Shown here: positions 12,465 to 22,771 of the stretch, in pieces | How positions within the stretch are numbered: the stretch's first letter is position 1 | Layout of the letters: each line of letters starts with the position of its first letter | Made by a program: the position numbers and the translations under genes | The notes under the pieces: model-generated | What the model was told of the DNA's origin: nothing | Seen by the model: the letters and a program-made list of their open reading frames with translations, nothing else | Database searches by the model: none | Assembly (NCBI RefSeq): GCF_014356525.2 | Contig: NC_052505.1 | Location: 15,626,635-15,690,634, forward strand | DNA length: 64,000 bases | Source of the DNA: Nilaparvata lugens | Lineage: Eukaryota; Arthropoda; Insecta; Hemiptera; Delphacidae | Direction of reading: 5' to 3'

Positions 12465-12490
12465 TACTCTTTCAATCTCTCTCTCTCCAA
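12396..12490. repeat. (TC)n microsatellite
   Basis: Nearly uninterrupted TC dinucleotides with a few CCT and TTACT breaks. Confidence 0.95.
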
Positions 12491-12898
12491 TTTCATTTAC
12501 TTCCTTATTGTCCTAAGCTGAAGAAGAAATAGCGGTTTGGCAAAGTGCCTGAGTTACAAGAGCAATACAAGAGCAGTCTAACCGGTAGTTGTTATGGTGC
12601 TTAAATAACGTTTGGTAAACAGTAGGAATATTGCTCCCGACATTCTGTACGCACTTTGAATTAACCAGAGCCGCGTCTCGAACTATTTCTGAACGATTGG
12701 TTGGTGAATTTATTTCTTTGTTTATCTTGGGCCTATCTTTAAGTTCCTCTACACTCTAAACACTCATCCAAACAAACCTCCCTGCTTGCAGCTATTCAAA
12801 AAATTACCGCTATTTTTGAATGCAGTTTGTTGGCCTATTACAGTAGCGGGCAGAACGAATGCACTATTATGAAGTGAGATTATTTGGTTTTACTGAAT
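12491..12898. other. No gene recognised
   Basis: Ordinary AT-rich sequence between the TC tract and the satellite array. Confidence 0.5.
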
Positions 12899-13410
12899 AT
12901 TTTCAGCTACAGACTTCAGCTAACAGAATTCATGCTACCGCTTCTAGGGTTTTTATAAACTCTAGAATTTTTCATAGTTGATTAATAATTTCCATATATT
13001 TTATTGGTAGTTTTCATCTTAAAATCTCCCAGCTACAGTCTTCAGTTAACAGAATTCATGCTACCGTTTCTAGGATTTTTATTAACTCTGGAATTTTTCA
13101 TAATAATTTTCATAGTTGAATCATAATTTCCATATATTTTATTGGTAGTTTTCATCTTAAAATCTTTCAGCTACAGTCTTCAGTTAACAGAATTCATGCT
13201 ACCGTTTCTAGGGTTTTTATAAACTCTGGAATTTTTCATAATAGATTGATAATTTCCATATATTTTATTGGTAGTTTTCATTTTAAAATCTTTCAGCTAT
13301 TGTCTCCAGTTAACATAATTCATGCTACCTTTTCTAGGGTTTTTTATAAACTCCAGATTTTCTGATACATAATTTTCATATATTTCATTGGAAGTTTTCA
13401 TCTTAAAACT
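12899..13410. repeat. Satellite-like array, four units of 125-138 bp
   Basis: Units begin at 12906, 13031, 13169 and 13295 at AGCTACAGTCTTCAG. They share ACAGAATTCATGCTACC, TTCTAGGGTTTTTATAAACT and ATATTTTATTGGTAGTTTTC. The first and last units are the most diverged. Confidence 0.9.
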
Positions 13411-13673
13411 TTGAACTGAATAGTATTTTCAACATTACACTTAACAAACATGAAAAATTCTTGCACCTGCATAAAAAAAAATGGAAAGCTGCAAACCAAG
13501 CCTTATCAATCGGTAACATCCTCATAATTATCTCTCATATGAGGATAACCTTTCAAATTTTTGCATTTTCATATTAATACAAGTCAAAATTTGATTCGAT
13601 CCTATCTGTTAATTTTTTCATATTTATAAAACTGCGAATTGAATAATTATTAATATTTATATATATTTTGGAC

Positions 13674-13850
13674 TCAAAATTGGACCGAACTTTGAAGTGA
13701 TAAACAGAAGCTATTTTTAGACAATTTATATCTAAATTTGGGAAAGGAACAGTTTTGGGCTTTAAACCTGTTGTTCCTTTCCCAATCATTCATACTTGAG
13801 AATGATATTGTATCTATCAATGTATAAATAAATAAATAATAAATAAATAA
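13674..13850 (+). mobile_element. Retroelement 3' tail with stem-loop and (AATA)n
   Basis: The stretch starts at TTGGACTCAAAATTGGAC. A hairpin follows with arms GGGAAAGGAAC and GTTCCTTTCCC around CAGTTTTGGGC...CCTGTTG (13740-13785), then a TAAATAAATAAATAA tail. A reverse-oriented relative lies inside the A copy at 31134. No coding sequence was recognised. Confidence 0.6.
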
Positions 13851-14975
13851 TTTTTATTATTATCATTTAATGGTATAACGAAATTTGTAGTCTATGCAGT
13901 TGATAAATGCTAGATGGAGAAAATTTTTAAACTAATCATTAAGAATGTATTCTTTTATGGTGTTAGCTGTAATTTTGTAAAACTATTACATAATAAATGA
14001 GGAGATGGGTGAATTATATATATCTGTGTATCCCACATGCTAAATGCTACCGATCTGATGGGAATTCTTAATAAAGTTTTCCCCTTTCCAGTTGTTTTGC
14101 GTGACTTTCTCACGCCAATTATTGTATTAATTAAAAGGGAAGTGTTAAGTTTCTTAATTAGAACACGCAATCGTTCAACTGTTAACAGTACTTTTTCTAT
14201 CTATACCTACATAATACTAAACATATTTTTTCAAATCTTACTTGCTATAAAGATCAAATAAAATTTAAAAAAATTCTCTATTGGTTCTTCAAAACAAAAA
14301 ATATACAAAAAACAAAACTTTCAGCAAAAATATAAGAAACCAAAACACCTGCAAGGGAAATCCTATGCGCAGGTGTGAGTTGCTAATACCACAGATAAAA
14401 TAAGTAATACTTCCTTATAAAATAAGTATTTACTTCCTTTATGCTAATACAATTCAATACGAGTCATTAAGAACTTACAAAATATGAAATAAGAAATTAT
14501 ATAATATAATAATAAATGAAGATGATGAATAAGTGGAATAAGGGTGAACCAAAGAGAGTACTAAACGAAAGTAAATACCAAGTATTAGCCTATTATAGAC
14601 CTAAACGATAAAATAATGTATTTTTAAAAATATAACAAAGAATTATGTGTCCAATGTCGTTTCTGTCTCATAATTTTTTGACAAGGGCATTCTTCGCAAA
14701 GCGTTAACTACATTATTTTGTCACATTTCCTATCTTTTAGTGTTCAGTTTGTTTTATATTTTTCATATAGGCCTATATGTCATGTTTGAAGTCTGTGGTA
14801 TTGTCGTCATTTCAACTATCTCATTACCACAACCTTTTCTGTATAATCTACTAGTTGTCTAAAACTCTATCAATAATTGATTAATAATTAATTATTAATA
14901 TACTATTGTAGGCTATAGGTTAGTGCAGCATTGCAGAGTATTAACAGCTACTAATTATGAAGTACTAAATTCTTA
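13851..14975. other. No gene recognised
   Basis: AT-rich anonymous DNA. The complementary 70-codon frames near 13955-14261 overlap each other and show no domain. Confidence 0.5.
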
Positions 14976-15330
14976 GGGCCGGTTTCCGAGCTCGTGATTT
15001 AGCTAAGCTCTAGACTTTAAACAGCTGGAGTCATAAAATTGGATTTCCAAAACGGGGCCTAGTTGCAGTAGCAGCAAAATAAATCTTTATTCTCTGATCT
15101 CTATAATTGGAAACGTTTCTCCTAGATGAAATGAAACATTCCTAAATAATTCAAAATAGCTGAAGCTTTACACTATATTCTCTTTATTTTATTTTGTGTT
15201 CAAATTTTTAGTTTTTCGAAATTCAATTTAAATGTGACTTTGACTGCGCCCCGTTTTGGAAAGCTAATTTTCTTACTCCAGCTGTTTAAAGTCTAGAACT
15301 TAGCTAAATCCCGAGCTCGGAAACCGGCCC
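14976..15330. mobile_element. Family E MITE, intact copy
   Basis: 355 bp with inverted ends GGGCCGGTTTCCGAGCTCG and CGAGCTCGGAAACCGGCCC. The inner arms also pair (CAGCTGGAGT / ACTCCAGCTG and AACGGGGC / GCCCCGTT). It serves as the uninterrupted reference for the split copy at 44101. Confidence 0.75.
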
Positions 15331-15350
15331 AAGTTCTTAATACTATTTGA

Positions 15351-15492
15351 CCCGGTTGCGCAAACGACTGTTAAATTTCAACCGTGATGCCACGGAAACC
15401 AATCAGAGAAGTCTTTTCTCAAAATAATGCTTCTCAGATTGGTTCTAGTACCATTTAATCACGGTTAAAATTTAACAGGCTTTTGTGCAACA
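15351..15492. mobile_element. Family D palindromic MITE, copy 3
   Basis: Ends CCCGGTTGCGCAAACG and GGCTTTTGTGCAAC. The centre has AACCAATCAGAGAAG with its inverse CTTCTCAGATTGGTT. Confidence 0.7.
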
Positions 15493-15859
15493 GAGACTTT
15501 GTGTTGGTGGAGCTGCTTTCCTATTGATGTATAGTATCCAAAATAGTGAAATGATAAAAGTTTGGAACAGTTCTAAAATTGCAAGTGTTTTATATCAAAA
15601 AGTACTTTCAAACTGTTGGGAATCCCGTTTTTTCTGTAGTCGTTCACAGAATACAGTTGTGGGAATGGCTTCATTTTCTAGCAACTTACTTGGAAATGGA
15701 GCGAATTATGCCAAGTTAAACGACCCTTGAAACTGAACCTCTTCTGATTCGCCCTCTTGATCTTATTCGATTTTTCCCTCTCTTATTTTTGGCCCAGAAC
15801 CAAATACAACCCTCGTGAACACGCGTTGTGTACCATGGGTAATGCTGCTAATATGTTGT

Positions 15860-15936
15860 GGTTCACGTTATATGGCAGTGGAGAAAGATAGGAGAACAGC
15901 GTTGCCGATTTTCTGCTTTGCCACTGCCTCTTACAC
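15860..15936 (+). mobile_element. Family A 5' fragment
   Basis: GTTCACGTTATATGGCAGTG and GGAGAACAGCGTTGCCGAT are present, then the match stops at GCCTCTTA. Confidence 0.65.
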
Positions 15937-16151
15937 TTGAGAAATTGTGATTTAGAGAATTGTCAGAAATCTCAGTGTGTGAATAGGTCGCTTAAGTTCT
16001 AGTCTCCTCAAGAAAACTGCTCACCAATATTAAAAGCATGTATAGAATCAGTATATAGTGTATGTATAGTATCATAATAGTGTATAGAATAGTGTATGCT
16101 ATTTACTATCCTTGTTTTAAAAGTTCCTCTTCGATCATTAGTATGTAGATC

Positions 16152-16526
16152 TATAGTGAGGTCCACGTTATAATGGCAGTGGAGAAAGATAGGAGAACAA
16201 CGTTGCCGATCATCTGTCTTGTTAATGCCTTCTATAGAAAATAGATGATAGGCTACATTTTATTGATGTAATATTATTAACTGTTCATTCTTATTTAAAA
16301 TGATCTGTTATATTTTATTCGTCAACAATTCAATTATTAAATAATAAATATTTTCATATTTTAGATGGAATATTGTAACTAATCATATTTCTACTTAGTT
16401 GAAAATCGATCTGGCAACGGCGTGGAACTAGAAACGGATAGCGCTATCTGATTTTTGCAATGATAGACAAGGATATCAACACCACTGTTAATCAAATACT
16501 GCCATTATAATGTGGACCTCAATATA
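16152..16526 (+). mobile_element. Family A full-length copy
   Basis: 375 bp with ends TATAGTGAGGTCCACGTTAT and ATAATGTGGACCTCAATATA. Confidence 0.85.
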
Positions 16527-16536
16527 ATAAACTATT

Positions 16537-16660
16537 TTGATACAAAACGATGATGATACACATCTAATTTGATACATAACGATGATGATACACAACTAAT
16601 TTGATACATAACGATGATGATACACATCTAATTTGATAAAAAACGATGATGATACACAAA
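16537..16660. repeat. 32-bp minisatellite, four units
   Basis: The unit is GATACATAACGATGATGATA followed by CACATCTAATTT. Related GATACGG and GATACG pieces continue to about 16720, between two family A remnants. Confidence 0.9.
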
Positions 16661-16727
16661 CAATGATACGGAGCTATATTTTTCTAACGTTTCTGATACG
16701 TTACGTTTCGATTACCTTTCTGATACA

Positions 16728-16933
16728 CTATGAAAGGATAGTGCTATCTGTTTTGTCGAATGATAGACAAGGATAGCAATATCAATGATAGTCAAATACT
16801 GCTATTATAACGTGGATCTCACTATAGGAAGAAAAGTGATACGAAGATAATACAAAGAAGTTACGAAGATGATACAAGGATAGCAACATCAATGTTAACC
16901 GCATACTTCCATTATAACGTGGGCCTCACTATA
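16728..16933 (+). mobile_element. Two family A 3' fragments in tandem
   Basis: One ends ATAACGTGGATCTCACTATA near 16826 and the second ends ATAACGTGGGCCTCACTATA near 16933. Both carry GATACAAGGATAGCAA-like sequence. Confidence 0.65.
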
Positions 16934-17466
16934 CAACCCCTCGCAATACATGCGTCTGAACAACAAGAGAGTCAGCACTGACGCTATTCTGCGATTTCAG
17001 ACTTCTCAAATTATTATTTTTTTTATTTCATTTATTTATTTATTTACCACTCTGCCTGTTCGAATGTGGTAGGAACCACTGGGATTTTACATTTCTATGT
17101 CGAGTATATTAAAATAATGGGAATAGAAGGCTCTTATGTGAGAGTTGTAAATTGATCAGGGAGATTATGAATAATTAGTATTGGAATCAAAATTTGTCAC
17201 CACAATAAATTATTGAGAATATGATTCATCCAAAAAGCAAGTGTTCAACCCAATTATGTTACACTATTTATAAAATAGAATTATAGTACCCTTTAAAATT
17301 GATAAAATATTAAAAAACAAGAATACAAATTGTAACGTAACTACTAGTTTCGGTGATCACACCATCGTCAATATTCATACATTAAAAAAAAACATGCTCC
17401 ACTATATTTGTCGCTTTGCATTGGTGAAACATTATTTTTCTTTCGTTCACTCGAAAATTTGTATTA
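16934..17466. other. No gene recognised
   Basis: Contains a TTATTTATTTATTTACC stretch near 17035 and AAAATTGATAAAATATTAAA (17297-17316), suggestive of a decayed retroelement tail, but no clear element. Confidence 0.4.
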
Positions 17467-17646
17467 AGCTGGGAAAAGACTTACGCGCCACAAACACGCG
17501 TATTTCACTACTCATCAGCTGATCTTATGCTTAGTATATCTTTATTTGTACAGAAACAGATACAGACATAATAAGCACAGTGTCAGCCCGTCAGCTGATG
17601 AAAACTGAAATACGTGTGTTCGTGGCGCATAAGTCTGTACGCACCT
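17467..17646. mobile_element. Family C palindromic MITE, second copy
   Basis: The right end CTGTACGCACCT and internal CATCAGCTGAT pair match the copy at 10046. The left end is diverged (AGCTGGGAAAAGAC) and no clear target duplication remains. It lies just before family B copy 2. Confidence 0.65.
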
Positions 17647-17711
17647 CAAGATACACTTGTTGTTTACAGTAATGTTATAAAATGATGCCTGAATAAAGTA
17701 TTGAATATTTC

Positions 17712-17986
17712 CATAGAGAAACAATAGCGTAAGTAGATATCCCATGGTATAGGGCGTTTATGTCGCAACTTTTACTGTTATCCAAAGCCGATAGTTCACA
17801 TAGTTCTTTCCTATGCAGCTGTGTGACGCTGGTAGTCTCTCTAATTGTGCCGTTCATACACTATCACCCCAACAAAACAGTAAAAATTTACAATAATCGA
17901 CAGTAATCGGCTTGAGACAACAGTAAAAGTTGCGACATAAATTCTCTATACCATGGGATATCTACTTATGCTATTGTTTCTCTATG
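17712..17986. mobile_element. Family B palindromic element, copy 2
   Basis: 275 bp with termini CATAGAG and CTCTATG and the 7-bp direct repeat ATATTTC on both sides (17705-17711, 17987-17993). Confidence 0.9.
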
Positions 17987-18019
17987 ATATTTCTTCTATT
18001 GAGTGTTTCAATTTTAAAC

Positions 18020-18108
18020 TAAATTAGGAAATTGAAGAAGTTTTGGGCAATAGCCTGTTTTTTTCTTTTCCGATCATTGTATTGTTTGTGCAAACCTAAT
18101 AAATAAAT
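18020..18108 (+). mobile_element. Retroelement 3' tail with stem-loop
   Basis: The core GTTTTGGGC-AATA-GCCTGTT is flanked by GGAAATTGAAGAA and TTCTTTTCC arms and followed by AATAAATAAAT. Same motif class as 13674, with different arm sequence. Confidence 0.5.
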
Positions 18109-18561
18109 AGGTGATAATTGATTTAAATCAGTATTCTGTATTCGGTGTAATCTATTTTCCGGAATGGAAATGAACATCACTTGAAGATTTATTTTCGTCA
18201 ACGATAGTCATTCTAAGAATGATTGATTGGTACTCTGTTTTGACAATGACTATCATCTATAATACTTTTTTATGTTATCAAATCCAGCAGCCGAATGTCT
18301 GTTGTTCGTCGGTTATTGATGGATTTGGCAGATGTCACCAGCTCAATCCTTCAATGTTCGGCACTCGGCACTCTCATCTCAATTCTTCATTGAAAAGCTC
18401 CTCCAGCACTTCAACTGAAGTAGGCAGCATTCATCTTTTCATCAATCCATATTTTCGCTCTACGTTTATCCCAGATGGAAGATTTTTACATCATGTTTGA
18501 TGAAATCAATCAGTTCTAATTCGATGTTTTGCTTCTGTCTCTACTTCATCTTCTCATTCTA

Positions 18562-19160
18562 GTCCTCCTCCTCCTCCACATCATCTTCTTCTTCTTCTTC
18601 TTCTTCTTCTTCTTCTTCTTCTCTTCTTCTTCTTCTTCTTCTTCTTCTTCTCTTCTTCTTCTTCTTCTCCTCCTCCTCCTCCTCCTCCTCCTCCTCCTCC
18701 TCCTCATCATCATCCTCATCCTCTTCTTCTTCTTCTTCTTCTTCTTCTTCTTCTTCTTCTTCTTCTTTCTTCTTCTTCTTCTTCTTCTTCTTCTTCTTCT
18801 CCTCCTCCTCCTCCTCCTCCTCCTCATCATCATCCTCATCCTCTTCTTCTTCTTTCTTCTTCTTCTTCTTCTTCTTCTCTTCTTCTTCTCTTCTTCTTCT
18901 TCTTCTTCTTTCTTCTTTCTTCTTCTTCTTCTCCTCCTCCTCCTCCTCTCCTCCTCCTCCTCCTCCTCATCATCATCCTCATCCTCTTCTTCTTCTTCTC
19001 TTCTTCTTCTCTTCTTCTTCTTTCTTCTTCTTCTTCTTCTTCTTCTTCTTCTTCTTCTTCTCCTCCTCCTCCTCTCCTCCTCTCCTCCTCCTCCTCCTCC
19101 TCCTCCTCATCATCATCCTCATCCTCTTCTTCTTCTTCTTCTCTTCTTCTTCTTCTTCTT
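18562..19160. repeat. 600-bp TTC/TCC polypyrimidine tract with higher-order units
   Basis: The + strand is almost pure pyrimidine, alternating TTC blocks and TCC blocks. CATCATCATCCTCATCCTC marks four higher-order units near 18704, 18824, 18967 and 19107 (spacing 120, 143, 140). The long Ser/Leu/Phe and Arg/Lys/Glu frames here are artefacts of the triplet repeat. Confidence 0.95.
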
Positions 19161-19404
19161 GTGTTAATCGTCCTTGTAAGTGCTGCCGCCAACCGACCAC
19201 TGTGTCAAACAGCTTTGACCAATCACAAGCGAGAACGTTGCAGTACACGAACATTCTCAATTCTGATTGGTCGACACATAATGTGCCACCATTCCTCCAG
19301 AATGTTCTAAACTTTATGTTCACCTTAATGTTCTAAACTTGTTAGATTGGGAGATAGTGACAATCCAATTTCTAATCACAGGTTTTCGAATATGTAACTA
19401 ATAC

Positions 19405-20144
19405 CATAGAGAAACAATAGCATAAGTAGATATCCCATGGCATAGGGCGTTCGTTTAAGGTTCGAACCCACTAGAACGTATCAGACACGGACCGTGTCAG
19501 ACCATGCCAGGCACGTAAAATAACAACTATGCCCACTACACCGGATCAACAGCGGTCTATGCCAGTACATTACGCGTATGGTACGCGTATGATACGCGTA
19601 TGATGCCCGGTCAGAAGTTGTTGGGAACGCGTCAGTTAGCAAGAGAATGTAGCGGTGAACTGGTTACCAACGCGGTGCATACGCGGTTACAACGGGGTTT
19701 GCAGGCGTCACGTGCCATGCAAGGAGCGTTCCGTCACAGACAAAATATACTGGCTGACAAATGTTGACCTGGACGTGCATGGCACGCTCCGTGCTTGGCC
19801 GGTGACGGAACGGTCTAATGGGTGCATTACATATCAAATGATGCAAAGAATATTTTTTTTGCATGTGTCGGTACGGGCACGGTCATGGTATGATACGTTC
19901 TAGTGGGTTCGAACCTTTATGTCGCAACTTTTACTGTTATCTCAAGCTGATAGTCCTCGTAGTTCTTTCCTGTGAAGCTTTATGACGCTGATAGTCTCTC
20001 ATATTGTACTTTCATACACTCTTACCCGGTCAAAACAGTAAAAATCGACAATAATCAACAGTAATCGGCTTGAGATAACAGTAAAAGTTGCGACATAAAC
20101 TCCCTATAACATGGGATATCTACTTACGCTATTGTTTCTCTATG
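19405..20144. mobile_element. Family B element, copy 3, split by a nested element
   Basis: Termini CATAGAG and CTCTATG with the 7-bp repeat CTAATAC on both sides (19398-19404, 20145-20151). A 459-bp Harbinger-like element sits inside at 19458-19916. Without it the copy is about 278 bp. Confidence 0.9.
19458..19916. mobile_element. PIF/Harbinger-like element nested in family B copy 3
   Basis: 459 bp with terminal inverted repeats of about 27 bp, beginning AGGTTCGAACCCACTAGAAC. TTA stands on both sides (19455-19457, 19917-19919), the 3-bp duplication typical of PIF/Harbinger. It interrupts family B between GGGCG and TTATGTCGC. No transposase frame is visible. Confidence 0.75.
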
Positions 20145-20154
20145 CTAATACTTT

Positions 20155-20452
20155 TACTTTTGCATCACTGTCTAATTACAGTTAAGTGCTGAAGGGGAGG
20201 GTATCCTCGATACCCTCTCTGAGAATGGACTTCTTAAGGTCCAAACTGCACCGTTTCATGTGAAAACATTACATTAGTAACTTTCTCATTTTTCATCATT
20301 TTCTTGCTCAATATTATTGTAGAACTCCTTAGTTTAATATGATATTCACCATGTTATTTTACTCCTACTGGTATTATCTATTTATAACGCTAGAGTGTAA
20401 GTTGAATTTTGTTTTGTTAAACACATGAATAAAGGAATCTGAATCTGAATCT
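20155..20452 (+). mobile_element. Non-LTR retrotransposon 3' end with GAATCT tail
   Basis: The stretch ends aataaaggaatctgaatctgaatct, a polyadenylation-like signal followed by a short hexamer repeat typical of LINE 3' termini. Inside are two hairpins, one around agggtatcctcgataccctct (20198-20219) and one around ggacttcttaaggtcc (20227-20242). No coding remnant was recognised. The start is approximate. Confidence 0.45.
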
Positions 20453-20712
20453 AATATTGAATAATATAAGAATAAATTCTATTCTTACACTCTTTGGTAT
20501 TCACATTGTCAGTTTTGTTGTTGAATTAAACAAACATAATGAACTTACGTCATCATACCTTATGTAGAATTCACTGGCAGATTCGATGGCACTATTAAAT
20601 CCTAAGCACTTGAAAAAATCGATTAGTTGACTTTCCCATAATGAACTATTCAATAGGAGCTATGACGTCGATCTATTTGTTCATCGTGCCGATTTTCCTA
20701 TCTAGGCGGAAC

Positions 20713-21009
20713 CTAAATCTCTGAATGATTTACATATTCGGATTTGCGACTCAATAATAATTCTATGTTCGCCAAAGCAATCTCCCAGAAAGCTCGTTTA
20801 TCTTCCATCTCTATGGCTTTCGGAACTTCACTCGACTTTAATTGAATCCATTCAGTGTTGATCATCGTATAAGCGGCAGCGTAATCTAAACTTAGGGTTT
20901 CATGGTGTATTCCATGATTGAATTCCATGGTGAAGTTTGGGGAACGGTATGGGAAGTCTGTTGAACATTTATATGCGTTTCGTTCGCAAGCATGCAAAAT
21001 TGCACACAT
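20713..21009 (-). CDS. Unrecognised 98-codon open frame
   Basis: The frame encodes a compositionally ordinary peptide with DYAAAYTMINTEWIQL and KRAFWEIALANIELLL stretches, the second amphipathic and helix-like. It lies outside any repeat I recognised. I know no family for it. It could be an exon of an unidentified gene or a chance frame. No splice sites were convincing. Confidence 0.15.
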   Translation of the reverse strand: MCAILHACERNAYKCSTDFPYRSPNFTMEFNHGIHHETLSLDYAAAYTMINTEWIQLKSSEVPKAIEMEDKRAFWEIALANIELLLSRKSEYVNHSEI

Positions 21010-21403
21010 GGTTCTGGAATCTATATTTGATTCATCCAGCTAAAGTGTTATAATAACTTGGCTTACGTATCTATATTTGAGCTAAAGTATCATTATTACA
21101 CTGCTGAGTGTCCAATGACAGGTGTAAAATATCGAAATTCCAAAAAATCGATTGATCTCGAAAACTAAGGTCGATATAAGAAAATTTCACTAGACATTTT
21201 TTATTGCAAATTTAATGTAGAATATCTAGTCTTCAGCTGTTACAACTTTTGTTGGACACTCTGTTTATTATAATACTAACTTTTTCCTATTATATTTTTA
21301 TGTTGTAGTTTTATCCTCTATGATTATAATATCCTACAATACTTGAGTTTTTGGAGTACTCGATATGTTATTATTTTATTATATTATGTGGTCGTTCAAT
21401 TTT

Positions 21404-22218
21404 TACTTTCCTTGCTCTATTACCATAGGTAAGGAAAGTATTGCTTTCCGAAAAAAAACTAAGGTACCCCAATTTCTAAATTTCTATACGTTTCAAGGTC
21501 CCCTGAGTCAAAAAAGTGGTTATTGGGTATTGGTCTGTGTGTGTGTGTGTGTGTGTGTGTGTACACGATATCTCATCTCCCAATAAACGGAATGACTTGA
21601 AATTTGTAACTTAAGGTCCTTAAATTATAAGGATTCGACACGAACAATTTCGATCAAATGCAATTCAAGATGGCGGCTAAAATGGCGAAAATGTTGTCAA
21701 AAACAGGGGTTTTCGCGATTTTCTCGAAAACGACTCCAACGATTTTGATTAAAGTTATACCTGAAATAGTCATCGATAAGCTCTATCAACTGCCACAAGT
21801 CCCATATCTGAAAAAAATTCAGGAGTTCCGCAATCCATCTATGCAAAGTTTGATTTTAGATTCTTAATTATCAAGCTTCAGATATAATTTGAACGAAAAA
21901 TTTCGAGTGGAATAGATTGAGCAAGAGAATCTCTACAATTAATGTTCAGTAACATTTCCACCTCAAATTAAAAATAAGATCGAAATTCGAGAAAATGTGA
22001 TTATTCAATTATTGCAAACTGTTAGCAACTGTTGATTCTATTAAATGATTCACTATGAAGAGATAGCAACTCTCGTGTGTCTCCAGCGTTATTGCCCTGT
22101 CACCAGCTGGCTCAAATCTTTGAATAGTAGACTTGAGATACGCGGGAACACTAGCGTCAGGTGATAAATTTTCATAACGGCAAGGAAAGTTGTGTGAGTG
22201 CGCCACACCAGATTTTTT
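21404..22218 (+). mobile_element. Family T repeat, copy 2
   Basis: Same order of blocks, ending GGCAAGGAAAGTTGTGTGAG then GCCACACCAGATTTTTT. GT tract at 21536-21562. A 69-codon frame (21658-21867) reads through the AAGATGGCGG region but is interrupted in the other copies. Confidence 0.8.
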
Positions 22219-22400
22219 ACCCTGTGGTCGCTGGTTCTACAGCTTGTAACCGTTCTGTCCAGTCTTTGCCAAACAGCTCTTATGCAAATTAATCGCGCCC
22301 AGCTGATCATTTGTGATATGTGCAAAATGAATGAAAGAATAGTGGACCTTCTGCTGTAGGAAGATTGGTGAGTGGTGACCCATTTGAGAGCTCTATCTAA

Positions 22401-22771
22401 TATAGTGAGTTCGATATTATAATGGCATTGAAGAAAGATGGGAGAACAGCGTTGCCGATTATCTGCCTTTCCACTGCCTTTTGTAGAGGATAACAGAACT
22501 GATTCCAGCAGTATATCTGATGTATTAATATCAACTGTTCATTCTTGTTTAAAATAATCAATCATATTTTATTCGACAAGAAAATATATTTTTCAATGAT
22601 TGAATGATAAATTTCCATAATAATGAGATTAAATATTTTGTTAATCATATTTCTACATTGTTGAAAACGATTTGGCCATGAAGTGGAGCTAGAGAAGGAT
22701 AGCGCCATATGCTTGTTGAATGATAGACAAGGATAGTAACATCAATGTTAATCAAATACTGCCTCACTATA
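22401..22771 (+). mobile_element. Family A copy
   Basis: Starts TATAGTGAGTTCGATATTAT. The right end is shortened to CTGCCTCACTATA. Confidence 0.75.

Noticed and set aside
12334..12516. Ser/Leu-rich frame
   Set aside because: Translation of the TC dinucleotide repeat.
18529..19323. Open frames of 97-212 codons on both strands in the TTC/TCC tract
   Set aside because: They are pure triplet-repeat translations (Ser/Leu/Phe or Arg/Lys/Glu runs) with no unique sequence apart from short flanks.
19458..19475. GGTTCGAACCC, resembling a tRNA box B
   Set aside because: It is part of the terminal inverted repeat of the nested Harbinger-like element and is mirrored at 19903-19914; no tRNA fold surrounds it.
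21658..21867. 69-codon frame in family T copy 2 as a possible conserved small protein
   Set aside because: The equivalent regions in copies 1, 3 and 4 carry stops or shifts, so there is no sign of protein conservation.
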